A stretch of 64,000 nucleotides of DNA from Palleronia caenipelagi (GCF_007004065.1 NZ_VFSV01000007.1:1-64000), one strand, 5' to 3'. Positions 9,003-17,972 are shown, counted from the first letter of the stretch. Numbers and translations are program-made. Notes: a model not told the origin generated them from the letters alone.

Positions 9003-9748
9003 GTGACCCTCGTCAGGTAGAGCCCTTCCGGCGGCGCAACCGGGCCACAGGCCGCCCGGTCCCGCGCCGCTAACGCCTCGGCCACGCGCTCCGGCTGCCA
9101 TGCGCCCGCACCCACCCGCTCGAGCGTGCCCGCAAAGCTGCGCACCTGATTGTGCAGGAATGACCGTGCGGCCACGTGCAGCCGGATCTCCTGTCCGCCA
9201 TCCTCGCGGGGCAGGGCTTCGACATCGAGCCGGTCCAGCGTCTTCACCGGCGACGCCGCCTGACATTGGGTCGCGCGAAAGGAGGTGAAGTCATGCCGCC
9301 CAATCAGGTGCCGCGCGGCCTCCTGCATCGCCGCAGCGTCGAGGGGTTGCTTCACCTGCCAGACCTTGCCTGCCTCATGGACCAGCGGCGCGCGGCGGGT
9401 GATGATACGGAACAGGTACTGCCGCCCCGTAGCCGAAAACCGGGCGTGCCAGTCTTCGGGGACGGGGGCACAGGCGGTTATGGCGACGGGCGCGGGCTTC
9501 AGATGGTAGTTCAGAGCCTCCGACAGACGGAACGGATCCCAGTCCCGCGCCATGTCGCACTGTGCCACCTGACCCGTCGCATGGACGCCCGCATCCGTCC
9601 GACCGGCGGCTGCAATGGACGGCACATCGGGTTCCAGCCGCGCCAAAGCCGCCTCAATCGCGCCCTGCACCGACGGGTGATCGGCCTGCCTCTGCCAGCC
9701 GGAAAAAGGCTGGCCGTCATATTCCACTCTGAGCGCGTATCTGGGCAT
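8963..9748 (-). CDS. truA: tRNA pseudouridine(38-40) synthase
   Basis: 261 residues, normal for TruA, which converts uridines 38-40 of the tRNA anticodon arm to pseudouridine. The catalytic Asp52 sits in [16 protein letters not shown], and ALNYHLK and [13 protein letters not shown] are family signatures. It is the last gene of a leftward operon after the divergent point near 11.3 kb: mnmD, the DMT transporter and truA, with a 9-bp gap before it. Two of the three genes modify tRNA anticodon arms. The 3' end overlaps the convergent MATE gene by 40 bp. Confidence 0.97.
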   Translation of the reverse strand: MPRYALRVEYDGQPFSGWQRQADHPSVQGAIEAALARLEPDVPSIAAAGRTDAGVHATGQVAQCDMARDWDPFRLSEALNYHLKPAPVAITACAPVPEDWHARFSATGRQYLFRIITRRAPLVHEAGKVWQVKQPLDAAAMQEAARHLIGRHDFTSFRATQCQAASPVKTLDRLDVEALPREDGGQEIRLHVAARSFLHNQVRSFAGTLERVGAGAWQPERVAEALAARDRAACGPVAPPEGLYLTRVTYPEDPFATQPGP

Positions 9749-9757
9749 GGCGCGGGC

Positions 9758-10654
9758 CTAGCCCGTGTCGTCCGACCCTTCAAGAGCCACTGCCTTCTGC
9801 CGCGCCCGCAGGAAGGTGAACAGCCCCGCTGAGACGACTATTGCCGTGCCCAGCGCTGTCAGCGGGTGCAACGGCTCGCCCAGCAAGAGCACCCCGATGG
9901 CCACGCTGAACACGAGCTGGAAATAGGCGAATGGTTGGATCGCGCTGGCCTCGGCCACGTCATAGGCGCGTATCAGCAGGTAATGGGACAGGCTTGAGGC
10001 GACGCAGAGGCCGAGCATCCAGCCCCAATCCTCGCGCGCCATCGGTTGCCACAAGAAGAGACCCGCCGGGGTCAGCAGCACCGCGCCCACGACCCCGGTC
10101 CAGAAGAACGACGTCTCTGGCGGGTCGTATCGTGCCGCGTATCGGGTCAGCAGCGAGTACAGCGCAAAGAGCGTTGCCGACAGGAGTGGGATCAGCGCGG
10201 CGGGGGTGAATACCCCGGTTCCCGGACGCAGGATCACGAGAATGCCTGCGAATCCGACCATGACAGCCGCCCAGCGCCGCCAGCCCGCTTTCTCGCCGAG
10301 GATCGGACCAGACAGCACCGTGACGATCAGGGGAAACGCAGCAAAGACCGCGTGCGCCTGAACCAGCCCCAGCAGAACGAAGGCCAGCACCATGACGCAG
10401 ACTTCGGAGACCAGCAAAACGGCCCGGAGGATCTGCAATCCGGGCCGGGCCGTCCGGACGACGCTGCGAAGCCCGCCCCCGGCCCGCGCGGCAATCGCTG
10501 TGACGAAGGCGGCGAAGAACCAGTAGCGGATCATCACGACCATGATCGTGTTGTATTCGCTGGCCAAATGCCGCGAAAGTGCGTCCTGCACCGCAAAGAT
10601 AAAGCTCACCGCGATCATTAACAGGATGCCCGCGCGGAGGTTTTGCTCTCTCAT
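9758..10654 (-). CDS. DMT-superfamily (EamA) transporter
   Basis: 298 residues with ten predicted helices in two EamA repeats, the layout of drug/metabolite transporters such as RhaT/YdcZ relatives. The first repeat begins AGILLMIAVSFIFAVQDAL and the second begins around ALIPLLSATLFALYSLL. Substrate unknown. Its ATG overlaps the stop of mnmD by four bases (ATGA type), so translation is probably coupled. truA follows after 9 bp. Confidence 0.9.
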   Translation of the reverse strand: MREQNLRAGILLMIAVSFIFAVQDALSRHLASEYNTIMVVMIRYWFFAAFVTAIAARAGGGLRSVVRTARPGLQILRAVLLVSEVCVMVLAFVLLGLVQAHAVFAAFPLIVTVLSGPILGEKAGWRRWAAVMVGFAGILVILRPGTGVFTPAALIPLLSATLFALYSLLTRYAARYDPPETSFFWTGVVGAVLLTPAGLFLWQPMAREDWGWMLGLCVASSLSHYLLIRAYDVAEASAIQPFAYFQLVFSVAIGVLLLGEPLHPLTALGTAIVVSAGLFTFLRARQKAVALEGSDDTG

Positions 10655-11316
10655 GAAAGGACGCCACAGCTCATGTGACGTTTTCGCCCGTATCCCGGGC
10701 TGCGTGTCACGGTGAACCCCGCATCAGCCAGCGCCCGCCGCACGGCGCCCGCCGCGGTATAGGTCGCAAAGCTCCCGCCCGGGACCGTATGTCGCGCGAC
10801 CTCGGCCATCAGGTCCGGCGCCCAGAGTTCCGGATTCTTTGCAGGTGCGAAGCCGTCGAGGAACCAGGCATCGGCGTGCCCGTCCCAGCGTGGCAGGGTC
10901 TCACGCGCGTCGCCATGGATCACCCGCAGCTTCAAGCTGGGCAGATCGGCGTTTACCCCGTCGAAGGCGGCGAGGAACGGTTCCGCGAGCTCTGCGAGCG
11001 CAGGAAAGGCGTCGAGCGCGCTGGCGCGTTCGTCCTTTGACATCGGATAGGCCTCAAAAGTGGTGAACCGCAGGGTGCCTGTCGCATGTGTCCGAAAGCT
11101 TGCCCACGCGCAGAGCGCATTCAGCCCCGTGCCAAAGCCAAGCTCCGCGATGTGAAACCCGTCCCGGAAACGGGCGGGCAGGTCGTTTCCCGCGAGAAAG
11201 GTGTGCTCCGTCTCAGCGGGACCGTCTTCGAGCGAGAAATACGGGTCGTCGAACCTGCGCGATACCGGGACGTTTCCGCGCCAATCCAGATCTGCCCTAT
11301 GGTCGTCGTTCTGCAT
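10651..11316 (-). CDS. mnmD: tRNA 5-methylaminomethyl-2-thiouridine methyltransferase (stand-alone MnmC(m) domain)
   Basis: 221 residues from ATG 11316 (MQNDDHRADLDW). The frame upstream is antisense to the neighbouring gene and is not used. The SAM-binding motif ELGFGTGLNALCAW and the acidic DAWFLDGFAPAKNPELW block are hallmarks of the methyltransferase domain of MnmC. The enzyme finishes mnm5s2U at the wobble base by methylating the aminomethyl group. In E. coli this domain is fused to an FAD oxidoreductase; here the oxidoreductase-like protein is encoded divergently 46 bp away. It heads the operon with a DMT transporter and truA. Confidence 0.92.
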   Translation of the reverse strand: MQNDDHRADLDWRGNVPVSRRFDDPYFSLEDGPAETEHTFLAGNDLPARFRDGFHIAELGFGTGLNALCAWASFRTHATGTLRFTTFEAYPMSKDERASALDAFPALAELAEPFLAAFDGVNADLPSLKLRVIHGDARETLPRWDGHADAWFLDGFAPAKNPELWAPDLMAEVARHTVPGGSFATYTAAGAVRRALADAGFTVTRSPGYGRKRHMSCGVLS

Positions 11317-11362
11317 CGCGCCTATCCCTGTCGTGGAGTCCGGTAAGCACGGGGGCCTGACC

Positions 11363-12388
11363 TTGGCAAGTGATGTTACGATTCGCGGGGCGGGGATTTT
11401 TGGCCTGTCGGTGGCTTGGGAAATACTGCGCCGGGGCGCGCGGGTGACAATAGTCGATCCGAACGGTCCCGGCGCGGGGGCCTCGGGCGGTGTTGTGGGG
11501 GCTTTGGCGCCCCATGTGCCGGGGGCGTGGACTGACGTGAAGCAGGTGCAACTCGACACCCTCCTTGCGGCGTCGGACTATTGGGCCGAGGTCGCCTCGG
11601 TCGGCGGGGGCGATCCCGGCTATGGGCGCACCGGGCGCTTGCAGCCGCTGGCCGTTGATGCCGCAGTTGAGCGCGCCCGCACGCGGGAGGCTGAGGCGGT
11701 GCGGTTCTGGGGCGACAGCGTGTTCTGGCAGGTCGTCCCGGCGCCCGAGGATTGGTCTCCCGCCAGCCCAACGGGACTCGTGGTCCACGACACTCTGACC
11801 GCGCGGCTCTCCCCGGCCGGAGCGATCGATGCGCTGGCTCGCGCCGTCACGGCGCGGGGCGGGCGGATCGTGACCGATGGGCCGGAGGAGGGGCCGCAGG
11901 TCTGGTGCAACGGCGCGGCGGGGCTGGAGGCCTTGTCCGGCTGGGTCGGGCGCGAGGTCGGGCGCGGGATCAAGGGGCAGGCCGCGGTGCTCGATTGCGA
12001 TGCTCGCAATCGGCCCCAGATCTACGGGGAGAGCCTCCATATCGTGCCGCACGCGAATGGCACCGTTGCCGTGGGATCGACCACCGAGCGCGATTTCGAC
12101 AGCCCGACGGAGACGGATGCCCAGCTTGACGATGTGATCGAACGGGCGCGGGCGATGATGCCGCAGCTCCAGGAGGCGCGGGTGCTGTGCCGTTGGGCGG
12201 GTCTGCGCCCGCGTACCCGCAGCCGCGCGCCGATCATCGGCCCGTGGCCCGACCGTCCGGGGCATTGGGTCGCCAATGGCGGGTTCAAGATCGGCTTTGG
12301 CGTCCACATCACGGTTGCTGAGCTGACCGCCGATCTGGTGCTGGAGGGGCGGGACCGGGTGCCGGACCCGCTGCGTCTGGGGCTTTAG
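11363..12388 (+). CDS. FAD-dependent oxidoreductase, MnmC(o)-like
   Basis: 341 residues if started at TTG 11363, which has GGGGG eight bases upstream. A GTG at 11333 is possible but lacks a binding site. The N-terminal IRGAGIFGLSVAWEILRRG is an FAD-binding Rossmann motif (GxGxxG) of the DAO family, followed by a GASGGVVGALAPHVP loop, and a C-terminal WAGLRPRTRSRAPIIGPWP block like that of MnmC oxidase domains. In the family this activity removes the carboxymethyl group from cmnm5(s2)U. Being head to head with mnmD strongly suggests the same pathway. The 3' end overlaps convergent dinB by four bases. Confidence 0.8.
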   Translation: MASDVTIRGAGIFGLSVAWEILRRGARVTIVDPNGPGAGASGGVVGALAPHVPGAWTDVKQVQLDTLLAASDYWAEVASVGGGDPGYGRTGRLQPLAVDAAVERARTREAEAVRFWGDSVFWQVVPAPEDWSPASPTGLVVHDTLTARLSPAGAIDALARAVTARGGRIVTDGPEEGPQVWCNGAAGLEALSGWVGREVGRGIKGQAAVLDCDARNRPQIYGESLHIVPHANGTVAVGSTTERDFDSPTETDAQLDDVIERARAMMPQLQEARVLCRWAGLRPRTRSRAPIIGPWPDRPGHWVANGGFKIGFGVHITVAELTADLVLEGRDRVPDPLRLGL

Positions 12389-13638
12389 CGCAGCGACCGG
12401 CCCTTGATGATCGCATCCTTGCCCCAGCGGTCGCGGATCGCATCCGCAGCCCGCTCAGCCTCAGCCCGGCGGGGGGCGTCAGGGTCGAGCAAATCGCCGT
12501 CTTCGCGGGCCTCGGTTGCCGGGCACAGTTCGCTCACACCGACGCCCAGCAGCCGGAACGGCCCCTGATCCAGCGCCCCGTCCAGCAACCCCCGTGCCGT
12601 ACGGTAGATGCGGTCCGCCATCTGCGTCGGCGCGTCGAGGGTCATGCGGCGTGTAAGGCCGGAATGGTTGGCGCGCTTCAGCTTCAGGGTGACGATACGC
12701 CCGGCGATTTCCTTGGCCTTCAGCCGCGCCGAGACCTTCTCCGACATGCGCCAGAGATAACCGTCGAGCACCTCCGCCGCTCCGGTATCCTCGCGAAAAG
12801 TCGTTTCGTTCGAGACTCCTTTAACCGGGGCGTGGGCGGTGACGCGGCGGTGATCCTCGCCGCGCGCCAGATGCCAGAGCCGCAGGCCCATGCCGCCGAA
12901 GCGCTCGACCAGATCCTTTTGTTCCCAACGTCGCAGGTCGTTGAAGGTGCGGATCCCCGCGCGCTCCAGCGCCGCGCCGGAGACCGAGCCGATGCCCCAG
13001 ATGAGTTTCACCGGGCGAGGGCCGAGGAAGTCCAGTGTCTCGGCCTTGCCGATCACCGAAAACCCGTGTGGCTTCTCCAGATCCGAGGCGATCTTTGCCA
13101 GAAACTTGTTGTGGCTCAGCCCGATGGAGCCGGTGATCCCCAGCTCGTCCCGCATCCGGGCCACCAGTCGGGCGAGCATTACCGCAGGGCGCGCGCCGTG
13201 GAGCCGGGCGGTGCCCGTGAGGTCGAGAAAGGCTTCGTCCAGTGACAAAGGCTCGATGGCGGGGGTCAGGTCGCGCATCATCTCGCGGATCTGGCGCGAG
13301 ACCTCCGTATAGACCTCAAACCGGGGAGGCACCACGACGGCTTCGGGGCAGAGGCGGCGCGCCTCGAACATGGGCATCGCCGAGCGGACGCCCTTGATTC
13401 GCGCGAGATAACAGGCTGTGGTCACCACGCCCCGCGTACCGCCACCCACGATCACTGGCTGGTCGCGCAATTCGGGCGCGTCACGCTTTTCTACGCTGGC
13501 GTAGAAGGCGTCGCAATCCATATGGGCAATGGAGAGTGTGTCGAGTTCTGGATGGGCGATGACACGAGGCGATCGGCAGGCCGGACAACGGCCGCCATGG
13601 TCGAATCGGGTTAGGCAATCTCGGCAGAGCGCGGGCAT
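12385..13638 (-). CDS. dinB: DNA polymerase IV with an N-terminal zinc-ribbon-like extension
   Basis: 417 residues. Y-family translesion polymerase: HMDCDAFYASVE and SLDEAFLDLTG hold the catalytic acids, and GIGSVSGAALERAGI is the helix-hairpin-helix in the thumb. Before the polymerase core lie about 35 residues with Cys5, Cys8, Cys18 and Cys21 (CRDC and CPAC), a likely zinc ribbon. I saw no LexA-type GTTC-N7-GTTC box in the 26 bp between this start and the divergent Nudix gene, so SOS control is not evident there. The stop overlaps the convergent oxidoreductase gene by four bases. Confidence 0.93.
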   Translation of the reverse strand: MPALCRDCLTRFDHGGRCPACRSPRVIAHPELDTLSIAHMDCDAFYASVEKRDAPELRDQPVIVGGGTRGVVTTACYLARIKGVRSAMPMFEARRLCPEAVVVPPRFEVYTEVSRQIREMMRDLTPAIEPLSLDEAFLDLTGTARLHGARPAVMLARLVARMRDELGITGSIGLSHNKFLAKIASDLEKPHGFSVIGKAETLDFLGPRPVKLIWGIGSVSGAALERAGIRTFNDLRRWEQKDLVERFGGMGLRLWHLARGEDHRRVTAHAPVKGVSNETTFREDTGAAEVLDGYLWRMSEKVSARLKAKEIAGRIVTLKLKRANHSGLTRRMTLDAPTQMADRIYRTARGLLDGALDQGPFRLLGVGVSELCPATEAREDGDLLDPDAPRRAEAERAADAIRDRWGKDAIIKGRSLR

Positions 13639-13664
13639 AGGGTAGATATAGGGAGCGCTGGGCG

Positions 13665-14063
13665 ATGGGGACAGAGAGCTTTATCGGTGCGAAGGTCGCT
13701 CTGCTCTGGGCTGGGCAGATCGTGACGCTCCTGCGCGATGACCGTGCGGATATCCCGTTCCCGGGTCTTTGGGATCTGCCCGGCGGCGGGCGCGAAGGGA
13801 ATGAGACCCCGCTGGAGACGGCACTGCGGGAAACGCGGGAGGAAACCGGTCTGCGCGTTTCGCCTAATCTCGTCCGCTATCGTCGGGAGTACCGGTCCGC
13901 CAGCGGCCCGGCGGTGTTTTTCGGCGCAGATCTGTACGCTCCGCCGATGTTACGCAAAGGCAGCGAGGGACAGGCGCTGCGACTGATGCCGCTGGGCGCC
14001 TTCGTCAGTCATCCTGACGGCATTCCCCATTTTCAGGCCCTTGTGCGCGACTGGCGCGGCTAG
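13665..14063 (+). CDS. Nudix hydrolase
   Basis: 132 residues. The Nudix box is complete: GGREGNETPLE followed by ALRETREETGL, matching GX5EX7REUXEEXGU. Preceding FPGLWDLPGGGREG is typical of MutT-type members acting on nucleoside diphosphate derivatives. Substrate not determinable; a role in cleaning damaged nucleotides would fit the divergent dinB neighbour 26 bp away, but that is inference. It ends three bases before the convergent amidohydrolase gene. Confidence 0.92.
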   Translation: MGTESFIGAKVALLWAGQIVTLLRDDRADIPFPGLWDLPGGGREGNETPLETALRETREETGLRVSPNLVRYRREYRSASGPAVFFGADLYAPPMLRKGSEGQALRLMPLGAFVSHPDGIPHFQALVRDWRG

Positions 14064-14066
14064 GCG

Positions 14067-14939
14067 CTACTCGGCGGCCAGCACGGCACCACGCTCGCTG
14101 TCGCAGATCTGCCCGATGATCCGGTCCAGGCGCTCTTTGACCTCATCAAACCCCCGATGAGGTTGCAAGGTTGCCTCGTCCATATAAAGTGACCGGTCGA
14201 TCTCGACCTGCACCACATGGCGCCCCAAAGCGGGTTTCCCATATTGTTGCGCGATGTAGGCACCCGCAAAGGGCACGTTGCGCGACACAGTGAATCCCTG
14301 TTCTGTGAACAGCTGGTCCAGAAGGTCCATCAGGGGCAGGGAGGCCGACGCCCCGAACCGGTTGCCCAAAACCACGTCGGGACGCCGTCCCTTGCGGCGT
14401 ACATGGTCGAGAGCTTCGTGCGGCATGGAATGGCAGTCAATGAGCGTGGCGCGGCCAAACCGGCTCTGTGTTTCGCGCAGCAGAGCGTCGAGTCGCGCGT
14501 GGTAGGGACGCCAACCCAGTTGCAGACGTCGCTCGGCCTCGTCCCGGGTGAGCTTGCCTGACCGGATTGGTTTGCCGCCCGCGACGACCCGGGGGATCAC
14601 CCCAAGTCCCGACGCCACGCGCGGATTATGTGCCTGACGACGGACCCCCAAGACCATCGCGGGGTCAATTTCGTCTTCGGCGCGGTTGACATCCACCCAG
14701 GCGCGCGGCCAGTGCGCGGCAAGAAGCGGCGCCCCGCAAGATGGGGCCGCTTCGAAAAGCCGATCCACATGCGCATCCTCGGAAGACCGCAGCTCAGCAG
14801 GTGTCAGGATCGATTCGGCGATGAACTCGGCACAATACCCGCGACCGGAATGCGGCGAGGCGAAAACAACGGACGAGGTCTGCACCTCAGGCAGATGCAG
14901 ATCATAGGCTTTCGTGGGCTCATTCTCGTTACGCAACAT
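14067..14939 (-). CDS. N-formylglutamate amidohydrolase family protein
   Basis: 290 residues from ATG 14939 (MLRNENEPTKAYDL). The longer frame to 15158 runs through the tRNA-Val gene and is rejected. The motifs VFASPHSGRGY, LFEAAPSCGAPLLAAHWPRAWVDVNR and LIDCHSMP match the FGase family (PF05013), zinc hydrolases that release formate from N-formyl-glutamate in histidine breakdown or act on related N-formyl/N-acyl amino acids. No hut genes are nearby, so the substrate is uncertain. The start has AAGAGA a few bases upstream. Confidence 0.85.
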   Translation of the reverse strand: MLRNENEPTKAYDLHLPEVQTSSVVFASPHSGRGYCAEFIAESILTPAELRSSEDAHVDRLFEAAPSCGAPLLAAHWPRAWVDVNRAEDEIDPAMVLGVRRQAHNPRVASGLGVIPRVVAGGKPIRSGKLTRDEAERRLQLGWRPYHARLDALLRETQSRFGRATLIDCHSMPHEALDHVRRKGRRPDVVLGNRFGASASLPLMDLLDQLFTEQGFTVSRNVPFAGAYIAQQYGKPALGRHVVQVEIDRSLYMDEATLQPHRGFDEVKERLDRIIGQICDSERGAVLAAE

Positions 14940-14978
14940 TTCTCTTATGTAGAGTGCGATTTTGCATGAGGAAAGCTC

Positions 14979-15007
14979 TTGAACAGGTTTTCTCATCCTT
15001 CTATAGA
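14979..15007 (+). promoter_or_regulatory. Promoter of tRNA-Val
   Basis: TTGAAC (14979-14984), a 17-base spacer and TATAGA (15002-15007) form a near-consensus housekeeping promoter. Transcription would start near 15014, about 33 bases before the mature tRNA. Confidence 0.75.
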
Positions 15008-15046
15008 CCGCCCACCGACGCCAAACGGGGTCGGGCAGTGGTGGAC

Positions 15047-15121
15047 GGGCGATTAGCTCAGCGGTAGAGCACTTCGTTGACATCGAAGGGGTCACTGGTT
15101 CGATCCCAGTATCGCCCACCA
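15047..15121 (+). tRNA. tRNA-Val (anticodon GAC)
   Basis: Complete cloverleaf. Acceptor stem GGGCGAT (15047-15053) pairs with ATCGCCC (15111-15117), discriminator A15118, and CCA is encoded at 15119-15121. D-arm GCTC/GAGC, anticodon stem CTTCG/CGAAG with loop TTGACAT giving anticodon GAC, variable loop GGGTC, and T-arm ACTGG/CCAGT with loop TTCGATC. It decodes GUC and GUU valine codons. rpmJ follows 84 bp downstream and may share its transcript. Confidence 0.97.
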
Positions 15122-15205
15122 CCGCCACGGAATTCGCCGCCTCGCGTAATCGGGGCAAACAGCAACTGGCGCGGGCCCCGCGCCGCGACAGATGGGAGAC
15201 ATGCG

Positions 15206-15331
15206 ATGAAGGTTCGTAATTCGCTTCGTTCGCTGAAGACCCGCCACCGGGACTGCCGCGTGGTGCGCCGCAAGGGCCGCGTCTACGTCATTAACAAGAC
15301 GCAGCGCCGGTTCAAGGCTCGTCAGGGCTGA
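15206..15331 (+). CDS. rpmJ: 50S ribosomal protein L36 (bL36), zinc-free form
   Basis: 41 residues from ATG 15206, preceded by GGGAGA. The sequence begins [20 protein letters not shown] and ends RRFKARQG. It keeps only one Cys, so it is the form that lacks the CxxC...C...H zinc site; this form is common in alphaproteobacteria. bL36 stabilises 23S rRNA helices near the A-site finger base. It is followed by a strong terminator and preceded by tRNA-Val. Confidence 0.96.
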   Translation: MKVRNSLRSLKTRHRDCRVVRRKGRVYVINKTQRRFKARQG

Positions 15332-15353
15332 TTTGCTTCAGACCTGCGAAAAT

Positions 15354-15382
15354 GGCCGCCTTCGGGCGGCCTTTTCTTTTTT
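15354..15382 (+). terminator. Rho-independent terminator after rpmJ
   Basis: GGCCGCC (15354-15360), loop TTCG, GGCGGCC (15365-15371), then TTTTCTTTTTT. A short A/T run on the other side (AAAAT before the stem) means it could also stop leftward transcripts from the TIGR02302-family gene. Confidence 0.9.
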
Positions 15383-15479
15383 AAGCGTAGCCAATGTGAG
15401 TCGAGCGAGGTGGCCCGGCTGGCGGCAAAGTTCGGATGGGTACCGGTTCCACCGGTTTGGGGCCAAGAGATTTGGGTAA

Positions 15480-17933
15480 TCAGAACCGGTCCAGCAATCT
15501 GCGCAGGTAATCGCGCTCGTCTTCGGGACGGTCCTGCTCTCCGGTCCGGCGGCGGATCTCATCAAGCAGCTCTTCGGCGCGACGGCGCACAGCCTCGTCG
15601 CCCATCATGTTCTGATCCGAGCCGAACTGACCGTTCTGCCCCGATTCCCGGCCCAGCGGATCGCGTCCTTCGCCAGCGTTCTCGCCCTGCGCCTGTGACT
15701 GGCCCTGACCGCCCTGCTGCTCCTGCGCAAGTGCTTCTCCGAGATTGCGCAGCCCGTCGCGCAGGGCCTCCATTGCGTCGGCTTGCCGGTCCAGCGCGCC
15801 CGATGTGTCGCCCTGTTCCAGAGCGCCCTCGGCGTCGCGCATGGCCTGTTCGGCCTCGTCCAGCGCGCGGCGCGCGGCCTCGCCCTCTTCGGTGCCCGCC
15901 CCGGGCAGATTGCCACGCTGGCGGTTCAGCTCATTGCGAAGGTCTCCCTGCCGGTCTGCGAGGCTCTGGTCGTCACCGTCCTGACCCTCTTGGCCTTCTT
16001 GGCCCTGTTGCCCGGGCTGCCGCTGGCCCTCCTCGAACGTCTCATCGGCCAGTCCCTGCTGATCTCGTAACGTGTCCTGCAGACCCTCCATGGCCTGATT
16101 CCCCTGACCTTCGCCCTGCTGGCCCTGGGTCACTTGCAGGTTCTCCAGCATCCGGTTCAGCTGTTCCATGAGGCGCTGGGCTTCGGCCATGCGACCTTCT
16201 TCCATCAAACGCTGGATCTCGTCCATCATCTCCTGAATCTGGTCGCCGCTGATCTCCTGCCGCTCGCCCTGCGCCTGCTGCTCGTCGTCCGGCTCCGCGT
16301 TCTCGGCAAGCTGGCGGATGTAGTCATTCGTCGCTTCGCGCAACTCCTGCATCAGCTCCGCGATCTCGGACGGATCCGCACCGTTCTCCATCGCCTCGGC
16401 CAGTCGTTCCTGCGCCCGGCGCAACCGGTCCAGCGCGTCGTCGAGATCGCCGAACTCGATCTCCGTGGCGATGTCCCAGAGAGCCGCCGCGATCTCGTCC
16501 TGCTGCTCGGTGCTCAGGCCGCCCGCTCGGGTAAAAGCTTCGAGCCGCCGGATCGCCATGCGCAGGCGCAGATAGACTGTCGCGCTGTCGAAGATACCGT
16601 CGGGCTGCCACGAAACCGCGCGCAGGATCTGCGCCACGCGCGGCGCGTTGGAGCGGGTCCAGAGCAGATCACGACGCTGCTCGATGATCGCCTGAGCCAG
16701 CGGGTCAAAGAACCGTTGCCCGGCGAGAACGGCCTCTTCGGGGGCAGAACTTGCCGTCTGACCCGCGCCGTCTGTCACCTGATAGCTGAGCCGGACGGGC
16801 AGGTTTGCCCAGGGATGCTCGGAAAAACTCTCGATGACCGTGGCCTCAATATCCGCGCGGTCGCCGGTCGCGGGCAGCGGCAGATCGACCGCCAGGGGCT
16901 CTCGGGGCTCGGGGTCGGCGGTCAGACCGTGGCGGCGGTCGATGCGCGGCAGATCGAGGGTGATGCGTAGCTGCCCCCCCTCGATGCCGTAATCATCGGT
17001 TGCGACAAAGCCTTGCTGAAAGGTTCCGTCCCTTCCGCGCTCTGGCGGGGCCACGGTGGCGACCACCGGCGCCGCATCGGGTATCACGGCAATGTCCCAC
17101 TCCCGGCCGCCGGGTCCCTCAATTCCGAGAGTCCCGTCCTGTGACAGTGTCAGATCGTAGACGGGCGCGGCCTCGGGCGAGGCGTTCGCACCGGAGATGG
17201 TCTCGGTCACCGACAGCGCACCCGGCTCGCCATAGAGGCGCAGGGTGATGCGGCTGCCCTCCGGGGCCTCGATGCCGGAGTTCGGCAGATCTGCGAGATA
17301 AAGCGACGGGCGTCCCGTGTAGGCGGGGGGCTCGATCCAGCCTTCCCAGAGGGGGCCACCTGCTTCGGCTCTGCCGCCGCCAGCCAGTGTTTCAGTGACC
17401 GAGCCCACGCGCCAGATCGACCCGAAGAGGAGCGCCACGGCGAAGGCCAGAAGCGCGGCATAGCGCAGCGCGTAGGGGTCGCGATGGGAGAGCCGCAGGT
17501 CAGGAGACGGCGCGCGAGCGCCCCGCAGGCGGTCGGTCATCCGCGCCTGATGGGCGTGCCAGAGCCGCTCCGAGGCCGGGTCTCCGGTGCCGATGGCCTG
17601 TCGGTCCGAGATCGCGGCAATTGGGCGACCGGGCAGAGTCTGGTCGAGCCGGGCTTCGGCATCAGCCCGGGAGGGCCAGCGGAGCCGCTGCAATCCCCGG
17701 ATCAGCAACAAAATCTGGCCAACCAGAAGAATCGCCCCGAGCGTGAGAACTATCCGGTGCGACAGATGGTCCTGAAGGCCCAACATCAGCGCAGCAAGGG
17801 CCGCGAGACTTAGTGTCCAGAGCGGCCAGAAAGCGCGCATGACCTGTTCTGCCAGAAGGCCGGCGCGCGTCAACGCCAGCGGGCGTTTCAGCCGGGTTGC
17901 GACTTCCTGAGGCAGATCCGTGTCACGCCGCAT
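15480..17933 (-). CDS. TIGR02302/DUF4175-family membrane protein
   Basis: 817 residues. Two N-terminal membrane helices (about residues 38-80) and a third near residue 155-175 anchor a large domain starting EGWIEPPAYTGRPSLYLADL, typical of the alphaproteobacterial TIGR02302 family. From about residue 480 on the protein becomes coiled-coil and then very rich in Gln, Glu and Gly (runs such as GQQGQEGQEGQDGDD), ending in a charged RRRAEELLDEIRRRTGE helix region. Function is not known. It is 39 bp downstream of lysA and co-oriented, so probably cotranscribed. Confidence 0.88.
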   Translation of the reverse strand: MRRDTDLPQEVATRLKRPLALTRAGLLAEQVMRAFWPLWTLSLAALAALMLGLQDHLSHRIVLTLGAILLVGQILLLIRGLQRLRWPSRADAEARLDQTLPGRPIAAISDRQAIGTGDPASERLWHAHQARMTDRLRGARAPSPDLRLSHRDPYALRYAALLAFAVALLFGSIWRVGSVTETLAGGGRAEAGGPLWEGWIEPPAYTGRPSLYLADLPNSGIEAPEGSRITLRLYGEPGALSVTETISGANASPEAAPVYDLTLSQDGTLGIEGPGGREWDIAVIPDAAPVVATVAPPERGRDGTFQQGFVATDDYGIEGGQLRITLDLPRIDRRHGLTADPEPREPLAVDLPLPATGDRADIEATVIESFSEHPWANLPVRLSYQVTDGAGQTASSAPEEAVLAGQRFFDPLAQAIIEQRRDLLWTRSNAPRVAQILRAVSWQPDGIFDSATVYLRLRMAIRRLEAFTRAGGLSTEQQDEIAAALWDIATEIEFGDLDDALDRLRRAQERLAEAMENGADPSEIAELMQELREATNDYIRQLAENAEPDDEQQAQGERQEISGDQIQEMMDEIQRLMEEGRMAEAQRLMEQLNRMLENLQVTQGQQGEGQGNQAMEGLQDTLRDQQGLADETFEEGQRQPGQQGQEGQEGQDGDDQSLADRQGDLRNELNRQRGNLPGAGTEEGEAARRALDEAEQAMRDAEGALEQGDTSGALDRQADAMEALRDGLRNLGEALAQEQQGGQGQSQAQGENAGEGRDPLGRESGQNGQFGSDQNMMGDEAVRRRAEELLDEIRRRTGEQDRPEDERDYLRRLLDRF

Positions 17934-17972
17934 GGGGCTCCTTTCCGGCGGGGCCCAAAGGCGCGGAATGCG

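Noticed and set aside
13639-13664. LexA box between dinB and the Nudix gene
   Set aside because: No GTTC-N7-GTTC or GAAC-N7-GAAC in the 26 bp; SOS control not supported here.
14940-15158. N-terminal extension of the N-formylglutamate amidohydrolase-type gene
   Set aside because: It would run through tRNA-Val and its promoter; ATG 14939 starts the family domain.
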